DNA of 10,306 nucleotides from Oscillospiraceae bacterium (GCA_016302405.1 JAEDNR010000073.1:1-10306), one strand, 5' to 3'; shown: positions 1 to 7,336, counted from the first letter of the stretch. A program made the numbers and translations. Notes: generated by a model from the sequence alone, not told the origin.

Positions 1-1120
1 TGGGCCGCTTATCCGTCCGGCTCTCCACCGCACGGGACAGCTGGCTCAGGCAGATCACGGGGATGTTCAGCTCCTTGGCCATGATCTTTAAGGAGCGGGA
101 AATTTCGCCCACCACGGTGACCCGGTTTTCCGAATTGCGGCCGTAGCCGGAGCCCTGCATCAGCTGCAGATAGTCGATGATGACCAGGCCCAGATTGTCC
201 AGGCGGCGGCACTTGGCATTGATATCCGCCACGGTGACGGAAGGGTTGTCGTCAATGCGGATGTCCGTCTGACTCAGGGCGGCGGAGGCCATGCACAGTT
301 TGGTCCATTCATCCTCACTGAGCTTGCCGGTGGCAAGCTTCTGCAGCTCCACAAAGCTCTCGTTGGCAAGCAGCCGCATGGCAAGCTGCTCCCGGGACAT
401 TTCCAGATTGAAAATGGCCACGGTTTTCTTGTATTTCTTCGCCACGTTCACCCCGATATTCAGGGCAAACGCGGACTTGCCCATGGCAGGCCGGGCTGCG
501 ATTAGCAGCAGGTCCGACTTGTTGAGGCCGTTGATCTTGGTATCCAGGTCCCGCATTCCGGTGGACAGGCCGGGGATCAGGGAATCCGACTGGCTCAGCT
601 CCGTCAGACGGTCAAAGACCTTGTGCAGTGTCGTACCGATGTGCTCCAGGCTGTCGCCCCGCTCGCCCTTACGCAGGGCATAGATCTTTTTCTCCGCAGA
701 CTCCAAAATCTCGGCGGGGGTTCCCACCTGCTCGGAAACCATCTGGGTAATATCCTCACCCGCCTGGCCCAGCTCCCGGAGCATGGCCTTTTCCCGGACG
801 ATCCGGGCATAGCGCTCGGCGTTGGCGGCGGTGGGGGTGATCTCCATAAGCTGGAGGATATAGTCCCGGGAATTGTCATGATAGGTGCCCAGCTCCCTCA
901 GCTTGTCCAGCACCGTCACCGGGTCGATGGTCTGGGAGAAGTTGAACATGGTGTAGATGGCTTCATAGATTTCCCGGTTCTGCCGGAGATAAAAATCTTC
1001 CGGCTTTACGACGCCCACCACATCCGTAAGGCACCGGCTGTCGATGAGGATGGAACCAAGTACCGCCTGCTCCGCCTCCAGTGACTGGGGCGCCTGGCGG
1101 GAAAGCAGCTCTTCATCCAT
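1..1120 (-). CDS. dnaB: Replicative DNA helicase DnaB, 3' end outside window (partial)
   Basis: Hexameric 5'-3' helicase that unwinds DNA at the replication fork and partners DnaG primase; cytoplasmic. The frame is open for about 373 codons from the ATG at 1118-1120 to the window edge; family members usually have about 440-470 residues, so roughly the last 70-100 are missing. The N-terminal DnaB_N domain (about residues 8-110, starting APQSLEAEQAVLGS) is followed by a linker and the RecA-like domain. The latter has Walker A ARPAMGKSA (Lys215), Walker B LVIIDYLQLM (Asp316), and a visible end IPVICLSQLSRAVE, typical of this family. The start is supported by GGGAGG at 1128-1133, 7 nt upstream. 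It is the third gene of gdpP-rplI-dnaB, but a 385-base gap filled by a repeat element separates it from rplI, and I see no convincing own promoter. Identity is certain; the C-terminus is unseen. Confidence 0.97.
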   Translation of the reverse strand, partial: MDEELLSRQAPQSLEAEQAVLGSILIDSRCLTDVVGVVKPEDFYLRQNREIYEAIYTMFNFSQTIDPVTVLDKLRELGTYHDNSRDYILQLMEITPTAANAERYARIVREKAMLRELGQAGEDITQMVSEQVGTPAEILESAEKKIYALRKGERGDSLEHIGTTLHKVFDRLTELSQSDSLIPGLSTGMRDLDTKINGLNKSDLLLIAARPAMGKSAFALNIGVNVAKKYKKTVAIFNLEMSREQLAMRLLANESFVELQKLATGKLSEDEWTKLCMASAALSQTDIRIDDNPSVTVADINAKCRRLDNLGLVIIDYLQLMQGSGYGRNSENRVTVVGEISRSLKIMAKELNIPVICLSQLSRAVESRTDKRP

Positions 1121-1156
1121 GGGTTTTCCTCCCTTCTTTCTCGGTAATGGAACGGT

Positions 1157-1499
1157 AAATTGGAATTTGCAAAGATGCGCACGCGCCCCGAACAACATTG
1201 TCATTCCGAACCAGTCCTCAGACTGGTGTGGGAATCTCCATCGACTTTCAGTCTGCTTTTCGTCTTACCTCGTAGGGGCGCTCATTGAGCGCCCGCGGAA
1301 ATGTTCCAATTTTGTAACAAATATCCGGTAAAAGGAACCTTTTCGCCGATAGAAATCTGGATAACAGAAATTTCTCTGCCGGGCGCTCAATGAGCGCCCC
1401 TACGGCGTATGACGTTCTTGGCCCCGGAATTCGATGGAGATTGCCACGCCAGTGTGCACACTGGCTCGCAATGACCGGGAATTCGACAAATTCCAATTT
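1157..1499 (+). repeat. Palindromic MITE/BIME-like element, copy 1 (with nested insert)
   Basis: This element fills most of the 385-base gap between rplI and dnaB. It is bounded by AAATTGGAATTT (1157-1168) and its exact reverse complement AAATTCCAATTT (1488-1499). Inside are two 33-nt hairpins in opposite orientation. The left one (1203-1235) has outer stem ATTCC/GGAAT and inner stem ACCAGTC/GACTGGT. The right one (1440-1472) has outer stem ATTGC/GCAAT and inner stem GCCAGTGTG/CACACTGGC. Both carry the same asymmetric internal loop (GA opposite GTG, read in the element's own orientation). The centre differs from copies 2 and 3 and holds a second palindromic repeat (1273-1403). No protein of credible composition is encoded. 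No clear target duplication is seen, although a TA precedes the left end and follows the right end as part of TAAATTGG...CCAATTTA. Confidence 0.85.
1273..1403 (+). repeat. Nested palindromic repeat inside element copy 1
   Basis: A 131-base block is bounded by inverted arms: GTAGGGGCGCTC...GAGCGCCCG on the left and CGGGCGCTC...GAGCGCCCCTAC on the right. Each arm is itself a perfect hairpin: GGGCGCTC-ATT-GAGCGCCC (1276-1294) and GGGCGCTC-AAT-GAGCGCCC (1381-1399). The interior holds smaller dyads such as AAAAGG-AA-CCTTTT (about 1330-1343). Copies 2 and 3 of the outer element lack this block in their centres, so I infer a second repeat family inserted into copy 1. A rearranged centre of the same family is the alternative. 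Confidence 0.65.
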
Positions 1500-1505
1500 A
1501 TCCGC

Positions 1506-1952
1506 TTAAACTTCCTCGATCTTCACGGTCAGGGGGGCGGAAATCTCGTAGCCCAGCTTGCAGGTGACGGTGTAGGTGCCCACGTTCTTGATGGGATCGG
1601 CGATCTGAATTTTCCGCTTATCCAGAGCAATGCCGGTCTGGGCCTTCAGTGCGTCGGCAATTTCCTGGTTGGTGACGGAGCCAAAGAGCCGGCCGTTTCC
1701 GCCGCCCTTGGCATTGACCGTCAGCACCAGGGCCCGCAGCCGTCCGGCGATTTCCATAGCCTCCGCCTTTTCCCGGGCAATCCGCTCCTGGGCAGCCTTA
1801 TCGTTCATCCGCATGGTGTTCACCGCGTCGGCTGTCGCCTCAATGGCCATCTTCCGGGGCAGCATATAGTTTCTAGCGTAGCCGTCGGAAACCTCCAGCA
1901 TCTGTCCTTTCTTACCTTTTCCCCGAATATCCTGCAGTAAAATCACTTTCAT
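1506..1952 (-). CDS. rplI: 50S ribosomal protein L9
   Basis: L9 binds 23S rRNA near the L1 stalk base and helps keep the reading frame. The 148-residue product has the canonical length. The N-terminal rRNA-binding domain begins MKVILLQDIRGKGKKGQMLEV and contains the family signature region GYARNYMLPRKMAIEAT (residues 24-40). A long charged helix follows (about 45-75), then the C-terminal domain (about 80-148) with GRLFGSVT. Within the signature, Lys34 takes the place where most L9 proteins have Gly (PKG/PQG). The start lies 12 nt downstream of the gdpP stop, and its Shine-Dalgarno GAGG (1963-1966) overlaps that stop, which suggests coupled translation in one transcript. Downstream comes the repeat element, then dnaB. 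Confidence 0.97.
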   Translation of the reverse strand: MKVILLQDIRGKGKKGQMLEVSDGYARNYMLPRKMAIEATADAVNTMRMNDKAAQERIAREKAEAMEIAGRLRALVLTVNAKGGGNGRLFGSVTNQEIADALKAQTGIALDKRKIQIADPIKNVGTYTVTCKLGYEISAPLTVKIEEV

Positions 1953-1964
1953 TTTCGAATATCC

Positions 1965-3941
1965 TCAACTTTCATAGAATTTATCAATGGATGCCACCAG
2001 CATATCCAGCGCGTCCTTGGTGCTGACGCCCTTCATCTGGGCGCCGGCAGTGGCGGTATTGCCGCCGCCGCCCAGGGGCTCCAGGATCATCTGCACATTG
2101 GCGCTGCCGATGCTTCTGGCGGAAATAATGACCTGATCCTCATCGGGATAGAGCACAAAGGAGCCGGTAATGCCGGAAATATTCAGCAGCTCATCCGCCG
2201 CCTGGGCCGCCAGCACCCGGGTGGTGGTGGTATTCAGCGCGGCAATGGCAAGCTCCTGCCGGTACAGCCGGGCCGAGCGGATGATCTGGTACTTTGCCAT
2301 GGTGTCCTGGAAGTCATTTTGCAGCAGCTTTTTGACCTCCGTGGTATCGGCACCCATCCGCCGCAGGGCCGCGGCAGCCTCAAAGGTGCGCTCGCCGGTG
2401 CGGACATTAAAGAACTTGGTATCCAGGCAGATGCCCGCAAGCATGCTCTTGGCCTCGATGGGCAGCACATCCTTGCTGTCCACCGCGTACATCACAAGCT
2501 CCGTCACCAGCTCCGAAGCGGAGGAAGCATAGGGCTCGTGGAGATTGACCACCACAGGGCTGATATAATCCGCCGCCCGGCGGTGGTGGTCCACCACGCA
2601 CACCCGGGGAATGGCTTCCAGCAGGGGTCTATACTCCACCTGGTCCGGACGGTTGGTATCCACCACCACGAGAGTGCTCCGGTTGTCGCTTTCCAGCAGG
2701 GCATCCTGACCGGAAATAAAGACCTCCCGGTACTCCGGCACCTGGGCGATCTCCTCCACCAGGCGCTCCGCGGCATTGGCCTGCAGATCCAGCACAATAC
2801 TGGCTTTCTTTCCCTTCTTCCGGCACAGGCAGGCGATGCCCATGGCGGCGCCGACCGCGTCCAGGTCCGCATTCCTGTGGCCCATGATGAACACATGGCT
2901 GCTCTGGCCGATGAGCTCCATCAGGGAATTGGCCGTAACCCGGGAGCGGACCTTGCTGCGGTAATCCGCCTCCTTGTTCCGTCCGCCGAAGAAGCTGAAA
3001 TTGAAGCGGTTCTTGATAACCGCCTGGTCGCCGCCCCGGCTCAGGGCCATTTCAATGCCCAGAGCCGCGAAATCGTAGCTTTCCTCAAAGGTAACGCCGT
3101 CCACGCCCACGCCGATGGATACGGAGGCAGGGAGCCCCGAGGGGCTGAGGATCTCGTGCACGGATTCCAGCAGAGAGAATTTTCCCTCCACCGCCCGGTC
3201 CAAGTCCCGCTTTTCAAAGATAAACAGGAAGCGGTTGCGCTCCAGCCGGCGCAGAAGCCCGTGGTATTCCTCGGTCCACTTGGTGATGGCATCGTTGAGC
3301 TGGGCATTCAGTGTGGAAATGGCGCTCTCCGTCAGATTCTTGGTCAGTTCCTCAAAGTTGTCAATAAGGATAATGCACACCACCGGGCGGGAGCGGATAT
3401 ACTCGTCCCGAACCTGGTACAGCTCTGTCAGGTCGCACAGATACATCACGCCCATTATAAGGCCCTTGTTCTCCCCGGCGTGGACGGGAACGCCGTAGAC
3501 CCGGTAGCGGCGCTTGTTCACCGTAACATCGTGGGGGCTTTCATTCTTACCGGAGGCAAGCCAGTCGGTGGAAAGGCCTGGGATGACCTCCTCCAGTCCC
3601 GGCTCCATCAGTGAATCCTTCAGACCGGTAATACTGGCAAAGCGGTGATTGGTCCAGAGAATACGTCCGTCCCCCAGGCTGACCAGCACTGCCGGGAACG
3701 GGCTGTCCCCCTTGGAGATCCCCTCCAGGGTTTCCGGAGAGGACTGAAGAAACTGCTGTATCTTCCGGTTCCGGTAATTCCTGCTCAGGGTATAGGCCGT
3801 CAGGACAAGCAGCGTTACAGCCGCCTCCACCCCCGCCAGGATATACTGTTCCGTAAGCAGCGCCGCCGCGCAGAATCCGCCCAGGATGAAGAAGTAGATT
3901 CCCCGGCTGGGTCTTAGCAGCTTGCGAAGCTTTTGGTCCAT
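1965..3941 (-). CDS. gdpP: Cyclic-di-AMP phosphodiesterase, GdpP/YybT family (DHH/DHHA1)
   Basis: Membrane-anchored enzyme expected to hydrolyse c-di-AMP to pApA and so affect osmotic and cell-wall homeostasis. The product is 658 residues, the usual family size. In order it shows two N-terminal membrane segments (about 14-30 and 33-50), a degenerate PAS domain (about 75-175) and a degenerate GGDEF domain with RGGDQAVIK near 302-310 in place of the catalytic motif. A DHH domain follows with GHRNADLDAVG (His355, Asp359, Asp361), VVVDTNRPD (Asp428), VVDHHRR (Asp451-His453) and GICLDTKFF (Asp507), then a C-terminal DHHA1 domain. All metal-binding residues of the DHH domain are present. The DHHA1 motif reads GGGGNTATAG (624-633), with Asn628 where the usual GGGH motif has His. 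The start is fixed by AGGAGG at 3950-3955, 8 nt upstream. It is first in the operon with rplI and dnaB. Confidence 0.96.
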   Translation of the reverse strand: MDQKLRKLLRPSRGIYFFILGGFCAAALLTEQYILAGVEAAVTLLVLTAYTLSRNYRNRKIQQFLQSSPETLEGISKGDSPFPAVLVSLGDGRILWTNHRFASITGLKDSLMEPGLEEVIPGLSTDWLASGKNESPHDVTVNKRRYRVYGVPVHAGENKGLIMGVMYLCDLTELYQVRDEYIRSRPVVCIILIDNFEELTKNLTESAISTLNAQLNDAITKWTEEYHGLLRRLERNRFLFIFEKRDLDRAVEGKFSLLESVHEILSPSGLPASVSIGVGVDGVTFEESYDFAALGIEMALSRGGDQAVIKNRFNFSFFGGRNKEADYRSKVRSRVTANSLMELIGQSSHVFIMGHRNADLDAVGAAMGIACLCRKKGKKASIVLDLQANAAERLVEEIAQVPEYREVFISGQDALLESDNRSTLVVVDTNRPDQVEYRPLLEAIPRVCVVDHHRRAADYISPVVVNLHEPYASSASELVTELVMYAVDSKDVLPIEAKSMLAGICLDTKFFNVRTGERTFEAAAALRRMGADTTEVKKLLQNDFQDTMAKYQIIRSARLYRQELAIAALNTTTTRVLAAQAADELLNISGITGSFVLYPDEDQVIISARSIGSANVQMILEPLGGGGNTATAGAQMKGVSTKDALDMLVASIDKFYES

Positions 3942-4027
3942 ATCCTTTTCCTCCTACATTTTCGCCCCGGAAAGCCCCGTTGGCAGCGCGGACGGCACAA
4001 TTGCCATCGTAGTCATTCTTACCCTGC

Positions 4028-4056
4028 ATTATAGCAAATCCCACGGAAAGGTGCAA
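4028..4056 (-). promoter_or_regulatory. Predicted sigma-A promoter for gdpP-rplI-dnaB
   Basis: On the minus strand the -35 TTGCAC (4051-4056) and a perfect -10 TATAAT (4028-4033) are separated by exactly 17 bases. Transcription would start near 4020, giving a leader of about 80 nt to the gdpP ATG at 3941. The -35 matches only in TTG, so strength is uncertain. Confidence 0.6.
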
Positions 4057-4102
4057 CTGCTATTTGGTTTTTAAGGGCCGAAAAATTATCGGAAAATAAT
4101 TG

Positions 4103-4131
4103 TATACTTTTCCGGTGAAAAGTGTTATACT
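4103..4131 (+). promoter_or_regulatory. Predicted extended -10 promoter for rnjA
   Basis: The hexamer TATACT (4126-4131) is preceded by TGT, making an extended -10 (TGnTATACT) that can offset a poor -35. The best -35-like hexamer, TTGTAT (4100-4105), is 20 bases away, which is too far for an ideal site. A second TATACT occurs at 4103-4108. It diverges from the gdpP promoter across an AT-rich stretch. Confidence 0.5.
4106..4123. promoter_or_regulatory. Dyad in the rnjA promoter (possible operator)
   Basis: ACTTTTC-CGGT-GAAAAGT is a perfect 7-base inverted repeat located between the -35 and -10 positions of the rnjA promoter. The flanks partly extend the symmetry (TAT before, GTTATA after). 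The position suits a repressor operator, but no regulator gene is present here and the dyad could be incidental. Confidence 0.35.
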
Positions 4132-4344
4132 ATCCGTTGACAGGCGCGGGTGGGCAGACCCGGCATTGGTTATCGCCGCGAAAGCGGCAATAAAAGAAAG
4201 AATCAGGCAGACGCTGCACTCAGGAAACGGCGAGACAGGGCCGGGACGGGGGGACAGGGGCTGCTGAATCAGTGCGCTCTGTGCGCCAAAAAGAACATAA
4301 CGCGCAATATCGCGTTCCCATTACGAAAGGAGAAAATCAGCAAA
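4132..4344 (+). other. Long rnjA leader (about 200 nt) with hairpins
   Basis: No credible gene lies between the predicted promoter and the rnjA start. The leader contains GCCGC-GAAA-GCGGC (4175-4188), a GNRA-tetraloop hairpin, then a G-rich run (about 4240-4262), and AACGCG-CAATAT-CGCGTT (4299-4316), ending 9 nt before the Shine-Dalgarno site. I do not recognise a known riboswitch class. The frame is open from a GTG at 4150, but the resulting 65-residue extension is basic and glycine-rich and unlike RNase J. Confidence 0.45.
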
Positions 4345-4347
4345 TTG
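4326..4347 (+). promoter_or_regulatory. Shine-Dalgarno site that sets a TTG start for rnjA
   Basis: AAAGGAG (4326-4332) lies 12 nt before TTG (4345-4347). No ATG or GTG occurs between this site and the conserved start of the protein (KIIPLGGLDEIGKN), so TTG is the best initiator. The spacing is a little long. Confidence 0.7.
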
Positions 4348-6000
4348 GCAGAAAAACTGAAAATTATTCCCCTGGGCGGACTGGATGAGATCGGCAAGAA
4401 CATCACCGTCCTGGAGTACGGCAAGGATATGATCGTCGTAGACTGCGGCGTGGGCTTCCCCGAGGAGGATATGTACGGCGTGGATCTGGTGATCCCCGAC
4501 TTTTCCTACCTGGTGGCGAACCAGAAGAAGCTGCGGGGCATGTTCATCACCCACGGACACGAGGACCACATCGGCTCCATCCCCTACTGCATGAAGCAGG
4601 TCAACTGCCCCATCCACGGCACGGCCATGACCAACGGCCTGATCAAACTGAAGCTGGAGGAGCACCGCCTGGAAAACACCGTGAAGCTCATTACCCACAA
4701 GCCCGGCGACGTGGTGAAGGCCGGCTGCTTCAGCGTGGAATTCATCCATGTGAACCACTCCATCGCCGACGCGGTGTGCTTTGCCATCCACACCCCGGTG
4801 GGCACCGTGGTAATGACCGGCGATTTCAAGATCGATCCCACCTCCGTAGACGGCATGACGGATCTGGCACGGCTGGGCCAGCTGGGCAACGAGGGCGTTC
4901 TGGCCCTGCTCATGGATTCCACCAACGTAGAGCGCCAGGGCTACACTCCCAGCGAGAACGTGGTGGCGGAAAGCCTGGACCGGCAGTTCAAAAACTGTGA
5001 CCAGCGGATCATCGTCACCACCTTTGCCTCCAATATGCACCGCATTCAGGCGGTGCTGGCTACCGCCCAGCGCTACGGTCGGAAGGTCGCTGTGTCCGGC
5101 AGAAGCATGGAAAACATGCTGAAGGTGGCCCAGGAGCTGGGCTACCTGAAGGTCAAGCCAGGCACCCTGGTGGACATCACCGCCATCAAGAGCATTCCCA
5201 ACAACAAGCTGGTCATCGTTTCCACCGGCTCCCAGGGTGAAAATATGTCCGCCCTGTACCGGATGGCATTTTCCACCCACAAGCAGGTGGAGATCACCTC
5301 CGGTGACCGGATTATCATTTCCGCCTCCGCCATTCCCGGCAACGAAAAGGCCGTCTCCCGGATCATCAACGAGCTGTACCGCAAGGGTGCCGAGGTGGTC
5401 TACGAAAAGAGTGAGGGCCTCCATGTCTCCGGCCACGCCTGTCAGGAGGAGCTGAAAATCGTTCACGCCCTGGTCAAGCCCCGGTTCTTCATTCCCGTCC
5501 ACGGCGAGCAGCGGCACCTGCAGCTGCACAGCAAGCTTGCCCAGGCCATGGGCATGCATTCTAAGAACATTCATATCGGCGAGATCGGCACCGTGTTTGA
5601 GCTCACCGGCAAGACCTGCAAGGTCGGTACTCCTGTCACCGCCGGGAAGGTATTCGTGGACGGCACCGGTGTGGGAGATGTGGGCAGTGTGGTGCTCCGG
5701 GACCGGAAGCACCTGGCCCAGGACGGCATGATCGTCGTCTGTGTAAACCTGTCCAGCCAGGACGGCTCCGTGATCTCCGGCCCGGATATTATCACCCGAG
5801 GCTTCATCTATGTGAAGGAGTCCGAGGATCTTATGACCGAGCTGCGGCAGGTAGCTTTGGAAGCTATCGACCGCTGCCAGCGCAAGCGGGTGCGGGACTG
5901 GGCCGCCATTAAGTCCGCCATTAAAAACGACATCAGCGGGTACCTCTTTAAGACTACCAAGCGCAATCCCATGATTCTGCCCGTTATCATGGAAATCTGA
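4345..6000 (+). CDS. rnjA: Ribonuclease J (metallo-beta-lactamase/beta-CASP nuclease)
   Basis: Cytoplasmic 5'-3' exonuclease and endonuclease for mRNA decay and rRNA maturation. From the TTG start the product is 551 residues, close to the 555 of Bacillus RNase J1. The metallo-beta-lactamase core shows HGHEDH (His70, His72, Asp74, His75), HVNHS (His138) and TGDFKID (Asp160). The beta-CASP region carries STGSQGE, HVSGHA (His360, His364) and PVHGE (His386). All zinc ligands and catalytic residues I know from RNase J1 are present, at a constant offset of four residues, which independently supports the TTG start. A C-terminal domain (about 450-551) follows. I cannot tell J1 from J2 orthology by eye. 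It is transcribed alone from a divergent promoter shared with the gdpP side, and ends in a strong terminator. Confidence 0.96.
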   Translation: MAEKLKIIPLGGLDEIGKNITVLEYGKDMIVVDCGVGFPEEDMYGVDLVIPDFSYLVANQKKLRGMFITHGHEDHIGSIPYCMKQVNCPIHGTAMTNGLIKLKLEEHRLENTVKLITHKPGDVVKAGCFSVEFIHVNHSIADAVCFAIHTPVGTVVMTGDFKIDPTSVDGMTDLARLGQLGNEGVLALLMDSTNVERQGYTPSENVVAESLDRQFKNCDQRIIVTTFASNMHRIQAVLATAQRYGRKVAVSGRSMENMLKVAQELGYLKVKPGTLVDITAIKSIPNNKLVIVSTGSQGENMSALYRMAFSTHKQVEITSGDRIIISASAIPGNEKAVSRIINELYRKGAEVVYEKSEGLHVSGHACQEELKIVHALVKPRFFIPVHGEQRHLQLHSKLAQAMGMHSKNIHIGEIGTVFELTGKTCKVGTPVTAGKVFVDGTGVGDVGSVVLRDRKHLAQDGMIVVCVNLSSQDGSVISGPDIITRGFIYVKESEDLMTELRQVALEAIDRCQRKRVRDWAAIKSAIKNDISGYLFKTTKRNPMILPVIMEI

Positions 6001-6007
6001 TGGATTG

Positions 6008-6036
6008 CCCGGCAGGAAATCCTGCCGGGTGTTTTT
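6008..6036 (+). terminator. Intrinsic terminator of rnjA
   Basis: A perfect 9-bp stem, CCCGGCAGG (6008-6016) and CCTGCCGGG (6021-6029), closes an AAAT loop and is followed by TGTTTTTC. It starts 7 nt after the rnjA stop. Confidence 0.93.
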
Positions 6037-6088
6037 CTGTAGCGGGCAAACAGAGGATTCGGTTATCGGCCTCATGCAGCGGATAGGG

Positions 6089-6332
6089 AAATTGGGGATT
6101 TGCAGAGGAAAGGCCGGGCATTGAACAACATTGTCATTCCGAACCAGTGCGCACACTGGTGTGGGAATCTCCATCGAATTTCGGACAACTTATCGTCATA
6201 CAGTCTGTTCTAATCTGCCGTTACCCGGAATTTATTCATGAAAAATGGTGCCTCTATCCGGGGGATTGCCACGCCAGTTTGCGAACTGGCTCGCAATGAC
6301 TGGAAATTCGATGGCTCGCCAAATTCCAATTT
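6089..6332 (+). repeat. Palindromic MITE/BIME-like element, copy 2
   Basis: It lies between the rnjA terminator and dus. The left end is a variant, AAATTGGGGATTT (6089-6101); the right end is AAATTCCAATTT (6321-6332). Hairpins occur at 6136-6168 (ATTCC/GGAAT with CCAGTG-CGCA-CACTGG) and 6265-6297 (ATTGC/GCAAT with CCAGTT-TGCG-AACTGG). The centre contains TATCGTCATACA and ATGGTGCCTCTA-CCGGGGGATTGCC-like sequence shared with copy 3, without the nested insert of copy 1. The remaining bases of this 391-base gap hold the terminator and the dus leader. A possible -10 TATACC at 6347-6352 has only TTCCAA from the repeat end as its -35, so I do not call a promoter. Confidence 0.85.
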
Positions 6333-6391
6333 ATCTGTTACCGCGTTATACCGGCAGCCTGAACAGAGGATATAAAAAGAGAGGCATTCCC

Positions 6392-7336
6392 ATGGACTAT
6401 TTCTTTGCCCCCATGGAGGGGCTGACAGATGCCGTCTACCGGCATCTGCATCACGAATACTTTCCCGGCGTCACCGGATACTATATTCCCTTTTTCTCCC
6501 CCACCCAGCACCGCAGCCTGACCCCCCGGGAGGCCCGGGAGCTGCCCCCGGCGGAAAAGGAAGATTTCCTGGCGGTTCCCCAGGTGATGACCAAAAACAC
6601 GGAGGACTTTCTCTGGGCGGCGCAGGTCTGCGCGGATTTGGGCTACCGGGAGATTAACCTGAACCTGGGGTGTCCCTCCGGCACCGTGGTTTCCAAAGGA
6701 AAGGGCAGCGGCATGCTGGCGGACCCCGACGGCCTGGATTTCTTTCTGGACACGGTCTGTGCCCGCTCCCCCATCCCCATCAGCGTTAAGACCCGGCTGG
6801 GACTGGAACAGCCGGAGGAATTTTATAGGCTGCTGGAAATTTTCAACCGGTATCCTCTTCGGCTCCTCATTCTCCACCCAAGGGTGCGGAAGGATTTCTA
6901 TGACAGGCCGCTGCGGGAGGACTGGTTTTCCTATGCCGTGGAACACAGTGTGAATCCTGTCTGCCGCAGCGGCGGAATCTTCGCCAGAGCCCAGGCGGAC
7001 AGCTTCGGGGAAGCTTTTCCCATAAACTCCGTTATGATCGGCAGAGGGCTGATCGGTGATCCCGGTATGCTGACCCCCGGAGGAACCACGGCTGCGGCTC
7101 TGGAAGCCTTCTTCGGTGAGCTGCTGGAAGCATATCTCACCGCTTTCGGCGGGTCCCGGAACGCTATGTTCCGCCTGAAAGAACACTGGCGGTATCTTCT
7201 GCGGCGGTTTGCGGGAAGCGACAAACTGGGTAAGCAGCTTCGCAAAACCACCGACCTTGCCCAGTACAAGGCCATTACCCGGGAAATCTTCCAAACGCTT
7301 CCCCTCCGGGAAGAACCGGACCCGGATTGGGTATAA
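6392..7336 (+). CDS. dus: tRNA-dihydrouridine synthase (FMN-dependent, Dus family)
   Basis: Reduces specific uridines in tRNA to dihydrouridine using FMN and NAD(P)H; cytoplasmic. The product is 314 residues, in the family range. It begins MDYFFAPMEGLTDAVYR, the usual FMN-barrel start (APM.G.TD). The catalytic cysteine motif is INLNLGCPSGTVVSKGKGSG (Cys94). Then come KTRLG (133-137), LILHPRVRKDFY (His162) and the FMN-phosphate region CRSGGIF (191-197) with VMIGRGLIGDP (214-224). The alpha-helical tRNA-binding domain follows (about 235-314). I chose the ATG at 6392 because GAGAGG lies 7 nt upstream and homology begins there; the open frame upstream to 6245 merely translates the repeat. The subfamily is uncertain. 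It converges with cls. Confidence 0.93.
   Translation: MDYFFAPMEGLTDAVYRHLHHEYFPGVTGYYIPFFSPTQHRSLTPREARELPPAEKEDFLAVPQVMTKNTEDFLWAAQVCADLGYREINLNLGCPSGTVVSKGKGSGMLADPDGLDFFLDTVCARSPIPISVKTRLGLEQPEEFYRLLEIFNRYPLRLLILHPRVRKDFYDRPLREDWFSYAVEHSVNPVCRSGGIFARAQADSFGEAFPINSVMIGRGLIGDPGMLTPGGTTAAALEAFFGELLEAYLTAFGGSRNAMFRLKEHWRYLLRRFAGSDKLGKQLRKTTDLAQYKAITREIFQTLPLREEPDPDWV

Noticed and set aside
1203..1472. Hairpins between rplI and dnaB as intrinsic terminators
   Set aside because: None is followed by a T-run on either strand.
1157..1499. CRISPR array
   Set aside because: Repeats are inverted pairs at irregular spacing and occur singly at scattered sites; no regular repeat-spacer pattern and no cas gene.
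2319..3614. Plus-strand open frame of about 431 codons antisense to gdpP
   Set aside because: It mirrors codon bias of gdpP, has no family features, and lacks a believable ribosome-binding site.
4137..4142. Perfect TTGACA as an additional -35 for rnjA
   Set aside because: No -10-like hexamer is present 16-18 bases downstream.
4150..4344. N-terminal extension of RNase J from GTG at 4150
   Set aside because: The 65 extra residues are basic and unlike any RNase J start; a good Shine-Dalgarno site and the conserved N-terminus support TTG at 4345.
4132..4344. Known riboswitch in the rnjA leader (for example the ydaO c-di-AMP class)
   Set aside because: I could not find the conserved cores of any riboswitch class I know.
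4321..6174. Minus-strand open frame of about 617 codons antisense to rnjA
   Set aside because: It is rich in His, Gly, Val and Asp with no recognisable domain, and opposes a fully conserved RNase J; a shadow of GC-rich third-codon bias.
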